Virus record (IMG/VR): IMGVR_UViG_3300035181_000949
Span: 1 to 64,000 of that record
Source of the DNA: a virus
Strand: one strand, 5' to 3'
Length of the DNA: 64,000 bases
The notes under the pieces were generated by a model. That model was given only the letters and a program-made list of their open reading frames with translations, did no database searches and was not told the DNA's origin. Every line of letters begins with the position of its first letter. Within the stretch, counting starts at the first letter, position 1. This document shows positions 9,731 through 16,402 of this stretch, one piece after another. The position numbers were made by a program, and so were the translations under genes.

Positions 9731-9789
9731 ATTCTTTTATCTCCAAGGATTTACGGAATTTTTACTTACAACTATTTATGAGATAGAAT
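9731..9789 (-). promoter_or_regulatory. late promoter inside a hairpin covering the fibre RBS
   Basis: CATAAATA (9773-9780, leftward) lies in a leader whose ends can pair: GAGATAGAAT (9780-9789) against ATTCT and ATCTC (9731-9735 and 9739-9743), 10 bp with a 3-base bulge. The 3' arm contains the GGAG ribosome-binding site of the 886-residue fibre. RNA begun at the promoter would lack the 5' arm; read-through RNA from upstream would have it. Confidence 0.55.
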
Positions 9790-9911
9790 GATATGATCGA
9801 CTACTTAACCAACTAGGACTGTAAAGATCGTAAAACGCCCTGCGCCATTACTAATCTAATCTGATATTTATCACTTTGACAAATAAAACAAGAAAAACAC
9901 CGCGCAAAAGA

Positions 9912-9935
9912 AAAGGGAGCTCGAAGACTCCCTTT
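9912..9935 (-). terminator. intrinsic terminator after the 114-residue gene
   Basis: AAAGGGAG and CTCCCTTT form an 8-bp stem with an 8-base loop, followed on the minus strand by TTCTTTT. It sits about 20 bases past the stop codon at 9957. Confidence 0.65.
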
Positions 9936-9956
9936 GTGTGTTTTAACCAAGTTGAC

Positions 9957-10301
9957 TTAGAACTTTGTCCCTGGCGGTGCTAGTTCAATTCCCGATGTTT
10001 GTGAGATGTACTGCCGCCTAACATTGTCGGAAGGCTCATACTTAAGTAGAACTGCAGTAGCTGGAATTTCCATCGATTGAATGTCCGGGTTAGCAAGCGT
10101 CCAAGGAACAAAAGCCAATCCGAGCTGACCATTGCCCATTGGTTGGAATTGAAGGATGTGCGGACGGCGAACCTTATACGCTACTACCGTGCGGGAGTTG
10201 ATGTTTTCTGCTAACATACCTCCACCCTCAAAGATGGTTTCAGTCACTTCAGCAACAACCTCTCCGCCTGAAAGCATCTTAAATGCAATTACTTCTGACA
10301 T
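9957..10301 (-). CDS. conserved phage-type protein of unknown function
   Basis: 114 residues, beginning MSEVIAFKMLSGGEVVAEV. The opening resembles the small beta-barrel, Sm-like folds annotated in some T4-like phages (a gene product that starts with a strand and the phrase SGGEVVAEV), but I cannot confirm a domain by eye. It is preceded by a good AGGAGA ribosome-binding site and followed by a terminator. It lies between the fibre block and the outer-membrane protein gene, which gives no clear hint of its job. Confidence 0.6.
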   Translation of the reverse strand: MSEVIAFKMLSGGEVVAEVTETIFEGGGMLAENINSRTVVAYKVRRPHILQFQPMGNGQLGLAFVPWTLANPDIQSMEIPATAVLLKYEPSDNVRRQYISQTSGIELAPPGTKF

Positions 10302-10351
10302 TATGTCTCCTGGTAAGAACGGGTGGTCTTAAATTAGCTTGTTCGTGTCAT

Positions 10352-10924
10352 TTAGAACGTGTAAGCGACTGAAGCACCTACGCCATTAGAAATGTAACCT
10401 TCACCAGCAGTGTGCTGAGCTTGTACTCCAAGAACAAGTGCCTTTGAAAGCTGCTTTTCAACACCAACTGAAACGCGGTTAGAGCGGAAGTAGTCTTCAA
10501 CAAACTCACCTTGACGGAAGCGATAACCAACAACCAAGTTTGTACCTTGAGCAATAGGGTAACGACCTTCAGCAGTTGCTTGGATAAAGTTCAACTGGGT
10601 ACCTGTGTCAACTCGAGTATGACCGTAGCCAAGACCGATAGTTGGAGTAACACCGTAAATTGCACTAAATGTCTTTGTTCCGCCAATCAACCAACCTGTT
10701 CCAGTGGAAGCAGAAACGCCTTCACCACGGTTGTAATCACCAATGCCAAGTGCCTGGGCTGCGAATCCATTACCAAGACCGACATTTACACCGGCCAAAA
10801 CTTCTTGTGTGTTAACTGCGGAGTTCGCAACAACGTTTGCTTCATATGAGGCTACGGCTGAAACTTGAGCGGATGCTGCGCCTGCTGCAAGAGCGAGGAT
10901 GGATGCTAAAATGATTTTCTTCAT
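10352..10924 (-). CDS. outer-membrane beta-barrel protein encoded by the phage
   Basis: 190 residues. Residues 1-19 form a classic Sec signal peptide: MKK, a hydrophobic core, and AGAASA before Gln, a cleavage site typical of proteobacterial porins. The mature chain alternates polar and hydrophobic residues in strands (LVVGYRFRQG, SVGVEKQLSK, LVLGVQAQHT) and ends in VAYTF, the terminal Phe recognised by the BAM assembly machinery. It therefore looks like an 8-stranded barrel inserted in the host outer membrane. Possible roles are receptor masking, superinfection exclusion or envelope change during infection; none is shown by the sequence. A CATAAATA late promoter lies 46 bases upstream and an AAGGAAA ribosome-binding site precedes the ATG. 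Confidence 0.8.
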   Translation of the reverse strand: MKKIILASILALAAGAASAQVSAVASYEANVVANSAVNTQEVLAGVNVGLGNGFAAQALGIGDYNRGEGVSASTGTGWLIGGTKTFSAIYGVTPTIGLGYGHTRVDTGTQLNFIQATAEGRYPIAQGTNLVVGYRFRQGEFVEDYFRSNRVSVGVEKQLSKALVLGVQAQHTAGEGYISNGVGASVAYTF

Positions 10925-10969
10925 TGTGTTTTCCTTTGTGTGTTTATTAACTCACCAATTGAGTAAGAT

Positions 10970-10977
10970 TATTTATG
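10970..10977 (-). promoter_or_regulatory. late promoter for the outer-membrane protein
   Basis: CATAAATA reads leftward 46 bases upstream of the ATG at 10924. A small hairpin (ACTCA/TGAGT) lies between promoter and start. Confidence 0.6.
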
Positions 10978-10987
10978 CTTGAAAGAA

Positions 10988-11332
10988 TCAGTCTTCGACC
11001 TTAGGATTGCCTGCTTTCTTCGACCTGCGCTTAGAAGGTTTCTTTTCCGCATCTGCGTCAGCAAGCTCGTCTGTTAAACGAGCAACCTCGTACTGAAGCT
11101 GTCGAATAATCTCGATTGCCCTGTACATTGTAGTTGCTCTATGAGCTTGTGGAGCATATTGTCCTTTATGCTCGAAGAACATCTGACTGTGAATCTCACC
11201 GGTTTCAACAGCTTTCTCCAGGAGTATCTCAAGGATTGATTCAATTTCCCAGCTCTGATAGTTGGTGTCCGGTTTTGGTATCTTCGCGAGTGGAAGAACG
11301 TTCTGAGTCATCCGTTGGAATTGATATGCCAT
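10988..11332 (-). CDS. unknown protein with basic C-terminal tail
   Basis: 114 residues. A helical body (residues about 28-95, rich in Glu, Ile and Leu) ends in a lysine/arginine-rich tail (KKPSKRRSKK) that suggests nucleic-acid or protein binding. The start overlaps the end of the upstream frameshifted gene by 25 bases, which implies translational coupling. I do not recognise the family. Confidence 0.6.
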   Translation of the reverse strand: MAYQFQRMTQNVLPLAKIPKPDTNYQSWEIESILEILLEKAVETGEIHSQMFFEHKGQYAPQAHRATTMYRAIEIIRQLQYEVARLTDELADADAEKKPSKRRSKKAGNPKVED

Positions 11333-11597
11333 ATTATGTTAATTATTCTGCCCTTGGCCTGGAGATCAGGCCATTCAAAGTTTTCATTTATCACGTCATC
11401 ATCTAACAGCGTGACTTCTGCTTCTTGCTGCCAGTTGGCCCATGAATGTTGGAAGAGATGCTGCACTGACAACTTAAACACATCGTGCTTGCCCCCCAAA
11501 AGTCTTGTATGTTGATGAAATCAACAAGATCGGAGCTAATCCGTTTCGTGTTGCAACACATCTGAATTATCTCATTTTCAACTGCAGATGCTTGCAT
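11308..11597 (-). CDS. unknown protein, apparently frameshifted at a G6 run
   Basis: Two overlapping reading frames each look coding for half their length. From ATG 11597 the chain reads MQASAVENEIIQ... to NIQDFWG. At TTTTGGGGGGC near 11498 the other frame continues as GKHDVFKLSVQHLFQHSW and ends WHINSNG at 11308. One extra G, or a -1 slip on the G run, joins them into a protein of about 97 residues. This is either a sequencing or assembly error in the homopolymer, a true mutation, or programmed frameshifting. The family is not recognised. Confidence 0.5.
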
Positions 11598-11627
11598 AAT
11601 GTCTATTAGACATTTTACCCTTTACGC

Positions 11628-11858
11628 TCAGTTATGTAATCTTGAACCAGGGATTAGGTTGATGAATTGGGATACTAAAGCTTCTACTTGAGGTGATGAA
11701 GCTTTCTTTTGGCCGCGGGGATGAAGAACTATCTTGTGGGGCTGGGCTACTGGAGTTTGTTCAGCATTGAGAAAGTTGGGTAAAGCTGTACCCACTACAA
11801 AGGCGCTTGCCAAGACGCCTATGAACATTTTCTTTGGTATTGGAATAATCTTATTCAT
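11628..11858 (-). CDS. small exported or membrane-anchored protein
   Basis: 76 residues. The ATG at 11858 is chosen because GAGGTG precedes it at proper spacing; an in-frame ATG 30 bases upstream lacks one. Residues 1-31 form a signal sequence (MNKIIPIPKKMF, hydrophobic core VLASAFVVGTALP, then FLNAEQ). The rest is short, basic and Pro/Ser-rich. No lipobox Cys is present. It could be a periplasmic protein or a membrane-anchored lysis or exclusion factor; nothing decides this. Confidence 0.6.
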   Translation of the reverse strand: MNKIIPIPKKMFIGVLASAFVVGTALPNFLNAEQTPVAQPHKIVLHPRGQKKASSPQVEALVSQFINLIPGSRLHN

Positions 11859-11903
11859 TTTACACCTCAACATATATGTGCGGTGCATTTTATTTATTTG
11901 CGC

Positions 11904-12188
11904 TTAACCAGATTCCTTGGGCTTTCTAACTCTTCTCGCTTTTATCTTTGGTCTGTTAAGTGGGATGACAGTTAGAAGTTCGCGTGTGTCCGGAACTAAT
12001 CCGTTGTCCATAAGACAGTCAAGGTGCTCTTGAGTAAATTGGAAGGGCTGCTTCAAAATGAAGACACCCATTTTATCGGCGGCGAACTTGGCACAGAAGT
12101 CAATATCAACAGTTCCAAACTGATTAGAGTATGTGTAGAACAGCAAAAGTAAATCCAGCTCCAGCTGTGAAATTTCGCCCATATCCAT
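11904..12188 (-). CDS. unknown small protein with basic tail
   Basis: 94 residues beginning MDMGEISQLELDLLLLFY. It is mostly helical, with Cys residues at about 32 and 58 that do not form a recognisable metal site, and ends in a basic PKIKARRVRKPK tail. It is the first gene after the tmRNA on the same strand and may be cotranscribed with it. No family is recognised. Confidence 0.55.
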   Translation of the reverse strand: MDMGEISQLELDLLLLFYTYSNQFGTVDIDFCAKFAADKMGVFILKQPFQFTQEHLDCLMDNGLVPDTRELLTVIPLNRPKIKARRVRKPKESG

Positions 12189-12244
12189 TATTCTTATCCT
12201 TTGCGAAATGAAGGTGAGGGTTTAATTCTGTTGCTAAGATAAAC

Positions 12245-12590
12245 CCTCAAAAACTCCGGCAAGCCAATTAGGCAGCCATCACAAATTTGTCGTTTGCGTT
12301 TATAGTTTTGCTTCTTTAACGTCGATCGCCTGACGAGCGCTCAAACAAATACTTTTTTCGTGGTCGATCCTGTGTCAAGCCCATTAAAAGAACTCTTGGC
12401 ATATCTGTCTTTGTTATCAGTTTTACCTATGCAAGAGGGATCTGGGATACCAAACCTGTTCAAACATTTCTGTAAGATTTAGAGTTCTTTTGGTGGACCT
12501 GCCGGGCACTGCCCCCGGGTGTCACAATCATTTCCTAATCTAAGTTTACGCTGTTTTTGAAAATGAACAATTTATCCGTCCTCATTTCAA
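12245..12590 (-). ncRNA. ssrA: circularly permuted (two-piece) tmRNA
   Basis: Reading leftward, the acceptor piece comes first. It contains a T-arm (CCGGG, 7-base loop GGCAGTG, CCCGG; 12502-12518), then CAGGTCC (12495-12501) and ACCA ending at 12491. After a 108-base spacer the coding piece starts at 12382 with GGGCTTG, which pairs with CAGGTCC as a 7-bp acceptor stem (two G-U pairs). It continues with GGATCGACC and then AAACGCAAACGAC, the resume-codon context of tmRNAs. The tag is ANDKFVMAA plus stop (12268-12297). The spacer ends pair through 11 perfect bases (AAAAGAACTCT at 12386-12396 and its complement at 12481-12491), bringing both mature ends together. This order is that of permuted ssrA genes. 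In the cell tmRNA with SmpB rescues stalled ribosomes and tags proteins for proteolysis. Outer limits are approximate; pseudoknots were not resolved. Confidence 0.9.
12268..12297 (-). other. tmRNA proteolysis-tag reading frame
   Basis: GCA AAC GAC then AAA TTT GTG ATG GCT GCC TAA. The encoded tag is A-N-D-K-F-V-M-A-A, added after the Ala carried by the tmRNA. The AND start and AA end match bacterial tags; the end is the signal read by ClpXP-type proteases. Nine codons is one shorter than the Escherichia coli tag. Confidence 0.88.
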
Positions 12591-12660
12591 TCCTCTATTT
12601 TCTGCATCTTCTTTATTTAGCAAAAAGTTATTCATTCCACCAATCCACCAATTCTTACCC

Positions 12661-12849
12661 TTATCTTGTGTAGACTACTTCAACTAACGAAGCGCTTGCT
12701 TGTCTCGCGTACTGGACCCATCCAGTGGAGATAGCATCACCCTCAGGGTCGCCTGTTACGCTTGAAGGATTATACGCAACAGTACTTACTTCTGCACCAC
12801 CCTCAACAATAGTCTCAAGTGTTTGTTTCTGATCTTCACTCATATCCAT
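12661..12849 (-). CDS. unknown small acidic protein
   Basis: 62 residues starting MDMSEDQKQTLETIVEGG. AGGAG lies 7 bases before the ATG at 12849; a second ATG at 12843 would give an ATGA overlap with the upstream 55-residue gene. It contains a short segment (TGWVQYARQASASLVEV) that looks like a folded mini-domain. Just upstream of the tmRNA on the same strand; no family recognised. Confidence 0.55.
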   Translation of the reverse strand: MDMSEDQKQTLETIVEGGAEVSTVAYNPSSVTGDPEGDAISTGWVQYARQASASLVEVVYTR

Positions 12850-13007
12850 GTCGCTACTCCTGTTTTAGGATTGTAGAAGAATGCTCTGCAGTCTCCGTAC
12901 TTTTTCTTCCACGGAGCTAACTTTAAAGCCTCGTCCCTTGACAGGCCTTTTTCGAGCTGAACTTCAGTCTTCTTGCCGATATCTTCGAACAATTCTCGTA
13001 GCTTCAT
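12840..13007 (-). CDS. unknown 55-residue protein
   Basis: A small ORF, MKLRELFEDIGKKTEVQ... ending GVATWI, preceded by AAGGATGAG. Its MKL(R/D/Q)E(L/I) start resembles those of the acetyltransferase-like paralogues at 30449, 34031 and 46245; in T4-like phages short N-termini of this kind can be capsid-targeting sequences, but this is only suggestive here. It overlaps the following gene by 10 bases. An AATAAATA motif lies 28 bases upstream (13035-13042). Confidence 0.55.
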   Translation of the reverse strand: MKLRELFEDIGKKTEVQLEKGLSRDEALKLAPWKKKYGDCRAFFYNPKTGVATWI

Positions 13008-13037
13008 TATATCTCATCCTTAAATCATATTGTTTAT

Positions 13038-13793
13038 TTATTCATTGATTGGAATAATGAGAGACTTGCAACCCAATCCTAAGTCAATGAAGGCGTGCAG
13101 GTCTTGCTTTATGACCTGATAGTTCAGTCCTTCAAGTCTTTCATAAAGCTCCATACTTAGCCCATCAGGGATAATGACGTGGTCATTATGAATGATTGAA
13201 CTACACGCCATTCCAATCTTGTCCTCATTACTAATCTCAATAGCATCAGGATACCAATCACGTATCTCGTGCCGGGCCTGTTCTGTGAAGGCGGGTGGAT
13301 ACCATAGAAGGCCACGCATCTCCGTGAGTGGGCAAAAGACGTTAGCTAAAATTCCATCACTTGCTAATCCGATCCTCATCTCAAGCGGTCGATATACCTT
13401 TCCAGCGCTAATCAAGATGTCCTCAAATTGGTTATCTCGGCGCAAGCTTCCATCAAATCCAAAGCTGCACCATGCCTGCTGTTCATCAATAATAATAGCC
13501 GTGCTGGAAGCCTTTACGTTCTGCTGGTGGATTGCGTTAAAGCCGCGGTCAGATAACCACGCTGCCAAGCGATCTTCCTTTACTTTATCTATCAGGACAT
13601 CATTACCGAATATGAAAGCTTTTTCACTGAAGGGCAGATCAAAGGCTGTGCCACTATTTGCGGAAAACGGAATGACAATGACCTCTAATCCAATCTGTCC
13701 AAGTGTATTTCTAAGCTCAGACCATTGCTGAATCATCAGCACTCTTCTAAGAGTATCAATACTGCCAGGAATAACCGTCAGGACTTGTTTCAT
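13038..13793 (-). CDS. pentein-fold (amidinotransferase-like) protein lacking catalytic residues
   Basis: 251 residues. The order of motifs follows arginine deiminase/dimethylargininase-type penteins: an early FGNDVLID strand (usual F.(R/A)D), WCSFGFDGSLR (usual W.GYG.RS), NVFCPLTEMRGLLWYPPAF (usual HLDTCFCPL...YPPAF), IEISNEDKIGMACSSII, and a C-terminal GLGCKSLIIPI (usual GG..KCLTL). The key residues are missing: the His-Leu-Asp-Thr before the FCPL strand reads I-L-A-N, the EGGGD loop is absent, and the nucleophile Cys aligns with Ser. I infer a binding or structural protein derived from the enzyme fold. It has a CATAAATG motif close to the start and reads toward the tmRNA region. Confidence 0.7.
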   Translation of the reverse strand: MKQVLTVIPGSIDTLRRVLMIQQWSELRNTLGQIGLEVIVIPFSANSGTAFDLPFSEKAFIFGNDVLIDKVKEDRLAAWLSDRGFNAIHQQNVKASSTAIIIDEQQAWCSFGFDGSLRRDNQFEDILISAGKVYRPLEMRIGLASDGILANVFCPLTEMRGLLWYPPAFTEQARHEIRDWYPDAIEISNEDKIGMACSSIIHNDHVIIPDGLSMELYERLEGLNYQVIKQDLHAFIDLGLGCKSLIIPINE

Positions 13794-13861
13794 ACTTGTA
13801 GCATTTATGAGATTTACACTTCATATTTACAAGAAATTTAACCTCATTTTCTGCGACCAAC

Positions 13862-13869
13862 TATAAATA
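13862..13869 (+). promoter_or_regulatory. late promoter on the plus strand (TATAAATA)
   Basis: An exact T4-type late motif reading rightward, 28 bases upstream of the ATG at 13897 of one of the very few plus-strand genes. Confidence 0.7.
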
Positions 13870-13896
13870 CAAAATGGAATTAACAGGACAACTTCA

Positions 13897-14244
13897 ATGA
13901 ATATTTCATTTAAACAATTTTCTCAATTCTATGATACTCCTCTGGAGGAGTTGACTGAAGAGCGCCTCGATGAAATTTTTGGAATGTTTAAAAACAGTGA
14001 TGCAGCAAAGAAAGCTTTAGCTGACAGAAAGAAAAGAGAAGAAGATGAAGCAGCACAAGCAGCTAAAAAGAGAATGACCGTTCCACAGTACAGAGAGTTT
14101 CTTAAAAGAGAAATCAGCAGAACAAAATCAAGTGTTAATGCAACAGTAAAAGATGCAGCAGGTCAAATCAATGATAGAAAGCAACAAGCAATTGACAGAG
14201 CACAGGAGTTTGGTGGAAACTTTCAATACGAAGAAAAGCAGTAA
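13897..14244 (+). CDS. plus-strand late gene, charged helical protein
   Basis: 115 residues, beginning MNISFKQFSQFYDTPLEEL. Residues 45-110 are highly charged and helical (KKALADRKKREEDEAAQAAKKR, partly coiled-coil). The gene has its own exact TATAAATA late promoter, an AGGACA ribosome-binding site, and a strong terminator 17 bases past its stop. Late expression plus a charged, Glu/Lys/Ala-rich chain and an N-terminus with LxE motifs would suit a capsid core or internal virion protein, but I do not recognise the family. Confidence 0.7.
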   Translation: MNISFKQFSQFYDTPLEELTEERLDEIFGMFKNSDAAKKALADRKKREEDEAAQAAKKRMTVPQYREFLKREISRTKSSVNATVKDAAGQINDRKQQAIDRAQEFGGNFQYEEKQ

Positions 14245-14260
14245 AAAGTTTAGATAAAGA

Positions 14261-14286
14261 AAAGGGGATCCTTTAGGATCCCCTTT
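14261..14286. terminator. bidirectional terminator between convergent genes
   Basis: AAAGGGGATCC, loop TTTA, GGATCCCCTTT: an 11-bp perfect stem followed by TGTTTTG on the plus strand and TTCTTT on the minus. It serves the plus-strand late gene and the minus-strand 51-residue gene that end on either side. Confidence 0.85.
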
Positions 14287-14304
14287 GTTTTGTTCCGGAG
14301 AGAT

Positions 14305-14460
14305 TTAGCTATACAGGAAAATCTTGAAGGAGTACCAACCATAAATGATCTTCCGCCTTGCCCACGCTACAGCTGTTGAAACTGGAGCTGTGACGTATGT
14401 CCAACCAAGGCGAGCGTAGAGCCCAATTAGTGCGAGAACAGACAGAATAAAGCGTGTCAT
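14305..14460 (-). CDS. small membrane protein
   Basis: 51 residues, MTRFILSVLALIGLYARLGW..., with one N-terminal hydrophobic segment (residues 3-17) and a basic, aromatic C-terminal half. It starts 4 bases after the stop of the 158-residue gene and ends before the shared terminator, so it is the last gene of that unit. Function unknown; small phage membrane proteins of this sort are often early host-takeover factors. Confidence 0.6.
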   Translation of the reverse strand: MTRFILSVLALIGLYARLGWTYVTAPVSTAVAWARRKIIYGWYSFKIFLYS

Positions 14461-14464
14461 TTGA

Positions 14465-14941
14465 TTAAACCGTTTCTGCTACAGGAGCTTCAACCAGGTT
14501 CGCAAGTGCCTTACGAACAGATGAGGTCGCTGTCTTCTTTGCAGTGCTGATTTGAACTTCAGTTGGTTGCTTGCGACCACGCGGCAGCTTAACAACTGTT
14601 CCACCAACTTCCTTAAGGCGGCCACCGATGATTTGATTGAGGGAGATGAGCTGCTTCTTGAGCTGCTTGGTAGTAATTCCAGGTTGAGCAACTTCAGCAA
14701 CTGCCATCAGCTTGTCTTCTACCTTGCAGAAGAATTCAGGATTGACAAAGTTGTAGTTGCGGGGGACGTCAAAACCGTTGGTGCCAAGTTCAGTACCAAC
14801 AACGAGCGTCACACCCTTCCAATAGTCGGCATGGTCAGCAGGTCGTGCATTCTTCCAGAAGCCGTGCGACATTTCGTTCAAGAAAACTTGCTCAAAAACT
14901 GCCTTTTGAACAGGGGTTGCGACTGTTAAAACTTTTGCCAT
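14465..14941 (-). CDS. unknown 158-residue protein
   Basis: Begins MAKVLTVATPVQKAVFEQVFLNEMSHGFWKN..., with an aromatic N-terminal half and a basic Ser/Thr/Lys-rich C-terminal third (residues 115-150). It has a good ribosome-binding site (TAGGAG) and an early-type promoter 32 bases before it. No family recognised. Placement at the head of a unit with a membrane mini-protein suggests an early, host-directed role. Confidence 0.6.
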   Translation of the reverse strand: MAKVLTVATPVQKAVFEQVFLNEMSHGFWKNARPADHADYWKGVTLVVGTELGTNGFDVPRNYNFVNPEFFCKVEDKLMAVAEVAQPGITTKQLKKQLISLNQIIGGRLKEVGGTVVKLPRGRKQPTEVQISTAKKTATSSVRKALANLVEAPVAETV

Positions 14942-14973
14942 GTAAAACTCCTAAAAATTAAATTTGATAATTG

Positions 14974-15002
14974 ATTATATACCCAGAAGATGTGAATGTA
15001 AA
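14974..15002 (-). promoter_or_regulatory. early-type promoter
   Basis: TTTACA (14997-15002), 17 bases, TATAAT (14974-14979), reading leftward into the 158-residue gene. One of about ten near-identical sites in the window. The adjoining gap (15003-15159) holds only a 30-codon ORF of doubtful value. Confidence 0.75.
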
Positions 15003-15159
15003 CTGGTTGCGAACTGACTAAAGGTGCTGAGTAATCTGACCCTTATCCAAGGCTAATTTTAACCCGGTCTCCCTCTTTGTAGATGGGTGTTGCTCGAAGT
15101 CTGCGAGCCATTTTCCAAGGAAAATGAAGGGTCATCGTATTTCTTAAAGATTAAAAATG

Positions 15160-15345
15160 TTATCCCAGGATTATCACTTCATGATCTTCTCCATCAATAA
15201 AGAGAACATCATGGTCAACTTCACTTTCTTCTACAAGATCAATAGTGACGCGATCAGAACCATGGGTAAATTTCTTAATCCCAATTAGCACGTCGTCATC
15301 GTAGTGTGCAAGTCGTTCAATCAATTCACGTACAGTTAAATGCAT
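15160..15345 (-). CDS. unknown small acidic phage protein
   Basis: 61 residues from ATG 15345, chosen because GGAG lies 7 bases before it. Begins MHLTVRELIERLAHYDDDV and continues with acidic strands. The TVRELIE.LxxxDxxxxV pattern is frequent in small phage proteins of unknown function. An early-type promoter lies just upstream. Confidence 0.65.
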   Translation of the reverse strand: MHLTVRELIERLAHYDDDVLIGIKKFTHGSDRVTIDLVEESEVDHDVLFIDGEDHEVIILG

Positions 15346-15379
15346 AAAAATCTCCAATGGAATTACTTCTATTGGAGAT

Positions 15380-15408
15380 ATTATAACACGCTTAGTGGTA
15401 AAAGCAAA
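15380..15408 (-). promoter_or_regulatory. early-type promoter
   Basis: TTTGCT (15403-15408), 17 bases, TATAAT (15380-15385), leftward, 35 bases upstream of the 61-residue gene. Confidence 0.65.
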
Positions 15409-15415
15409 CTTGCGA

Positions 15416-15667
15416 TTACTTAGTTGCTCGGCGCTGTGGTCTGAATGGTTCAGAGAACTTTATCGCTGCGACAGAAAGATCAATTGACATTTCAACAAGA
15501 TGCTCATCAGGACGGAGCTTAATGTCATACTTGTTTGTAAAGGTCTTTGCGAATCGTGGATCTTCTACGAAGTTTGCCTGACCTTTTGTGGTATCAAACC
15601 CAGCAAAGTAAAGTCCTGTTGCACCTTTTACAACGTAAAGTGAAACGGTTGCCGTATTTTCTTGCAT
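15416..15667 (-). CDS. unknown 83-residue protein
   Basis: Begins MQENTATVSLYVVKGATGLYFAGF; beta-rich N-terminal half, with a basic end (FRPQRRATK). An AGGAGAAA ribosome-binding site precedes it. It lies in the same unit as the next two upstream genes. No family recognised. Confidence 0.55.
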   Translation of the reverse strand: MQENTATVSLYVVKGATGLYFAGFDTTKGQANFVEDPRFAKTFTNKYDIKLRPDEHLVEMSIDLSVAAIKFSEPFRPQRRATK

Positions 15668-15687
15668 CTTTATTTTTCTCCTAGTAC

Positions 15688-16146
15688 TTACTTTAAACTG
15701 CCCGACAGGCTTCTCAACTGGTTTTCTAATCCCAGGTAAAGAAGAATGTTTAGGGCTCTTGCATTTGCCTCAGACGACATGTCTGCGGGTGTTGTAAAAA
15801 TCTTTGTATCCTTGTGGAATCCGGCAATCCAACCGTAGGGATTGGCTGTTGTTCCTCCAGGCCAAAATAGCGAAACGCGTAATTGAAGTTTGTTCTCTAC
15901 CGCAGCTAAAGCGTTCAGATCATTCGTGAAGTCAGCTTCTGGTATTGTTCGCAGAGATGCGGGAATCTTGCTTGTGATGAACTCGTTAAGACGGTTCCTG
16001 ATAGCGTACCGCTGCCATTCGCCAATGATGTCCTCATAAACGTCTGCAAAGACATCATCAACTGTTTTGACTGGAATGATTGGTTTATCGTGGTCGCGGT
16101 GATGTGGTTTTCTGCCATCACGGACGAATTGAATTACTTCACCCAT
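15688..16146 (-). CDS. unknown 152-residue protein
   Basis: Begins MGEVIQFVRDGRKPHHRDHDKP, a His/Asp-rich start, followed by a helical segment (FADVYEDIIGEWQRYAIRN) and a small beta region (RVSLFWPGG, GWIAGF). The start overlaps the end of the upstream 76-residue gene by 13 bases, implying coupling. No family recognised. Confidence 0.55.
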   Translation of the reverse strand: MGEVIQFVRDGRKPHHRDHDKPIIPVKTVDDVFADVYEDIIGEWQRYAIRNRLNEFITSKIPASLRTIPEADFTNDLNALAAVENKLQLRVSLFWPGGTTANPYGWIAGFHKDTKIFTTPADMSSEANARALNILLYLGLENQLRSLSGSLK

Positions 16147-16364
16147 AGTGTTTCAGCCTCATCAGAAAGCGTGCCATGAGCGTGGTATTTCGCAACCCGC
16201 ATTTCTTCACCTTCTTCATTGCAGAAAATTTGATCACTTAAATCTTCTCTCTCAATGAATGCGACGCACTTTAGAGGATGATGTCCCCTCATATCATCTA
16301 GGAGAAATACATATAGATTTTTTCCGCCTACGCGAAGTCTATTGTTTATTCTTGCTTCTATCAT
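16134..16364 (-). CDS. unknown 76-residue protein
   Basis: Begins MIEARINNRLRVGGKNLYVFLLDD; probably a compact alpha/beta mini-domain. Overlaps the next gene by 13 bases. A weaker TATAAT box occurs 24 bases upstream (16388-16393), inside the tail of the 50-residue gene, with a poor -35. No family recognised. Confidence 0.55.
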   Translation of the reverse strand: MIEARINNRLRVGGKNLYVFLLDDMRGHHPLKCVAFIEREDLSDQIFCNEEGEEMRVAKYHAHGTLSDEAETLWVK

Positions 16365-16402
16365 CTGTGTATCTCATCTAAAGTTCTATTATAGCACCGT
16401 AC

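Noticed and set aside
15064-15140. 30-codon minus-strand ORF between 15003 and 15159
   Set aside because: Too short, no ribosome-binding site, composition uninformative.
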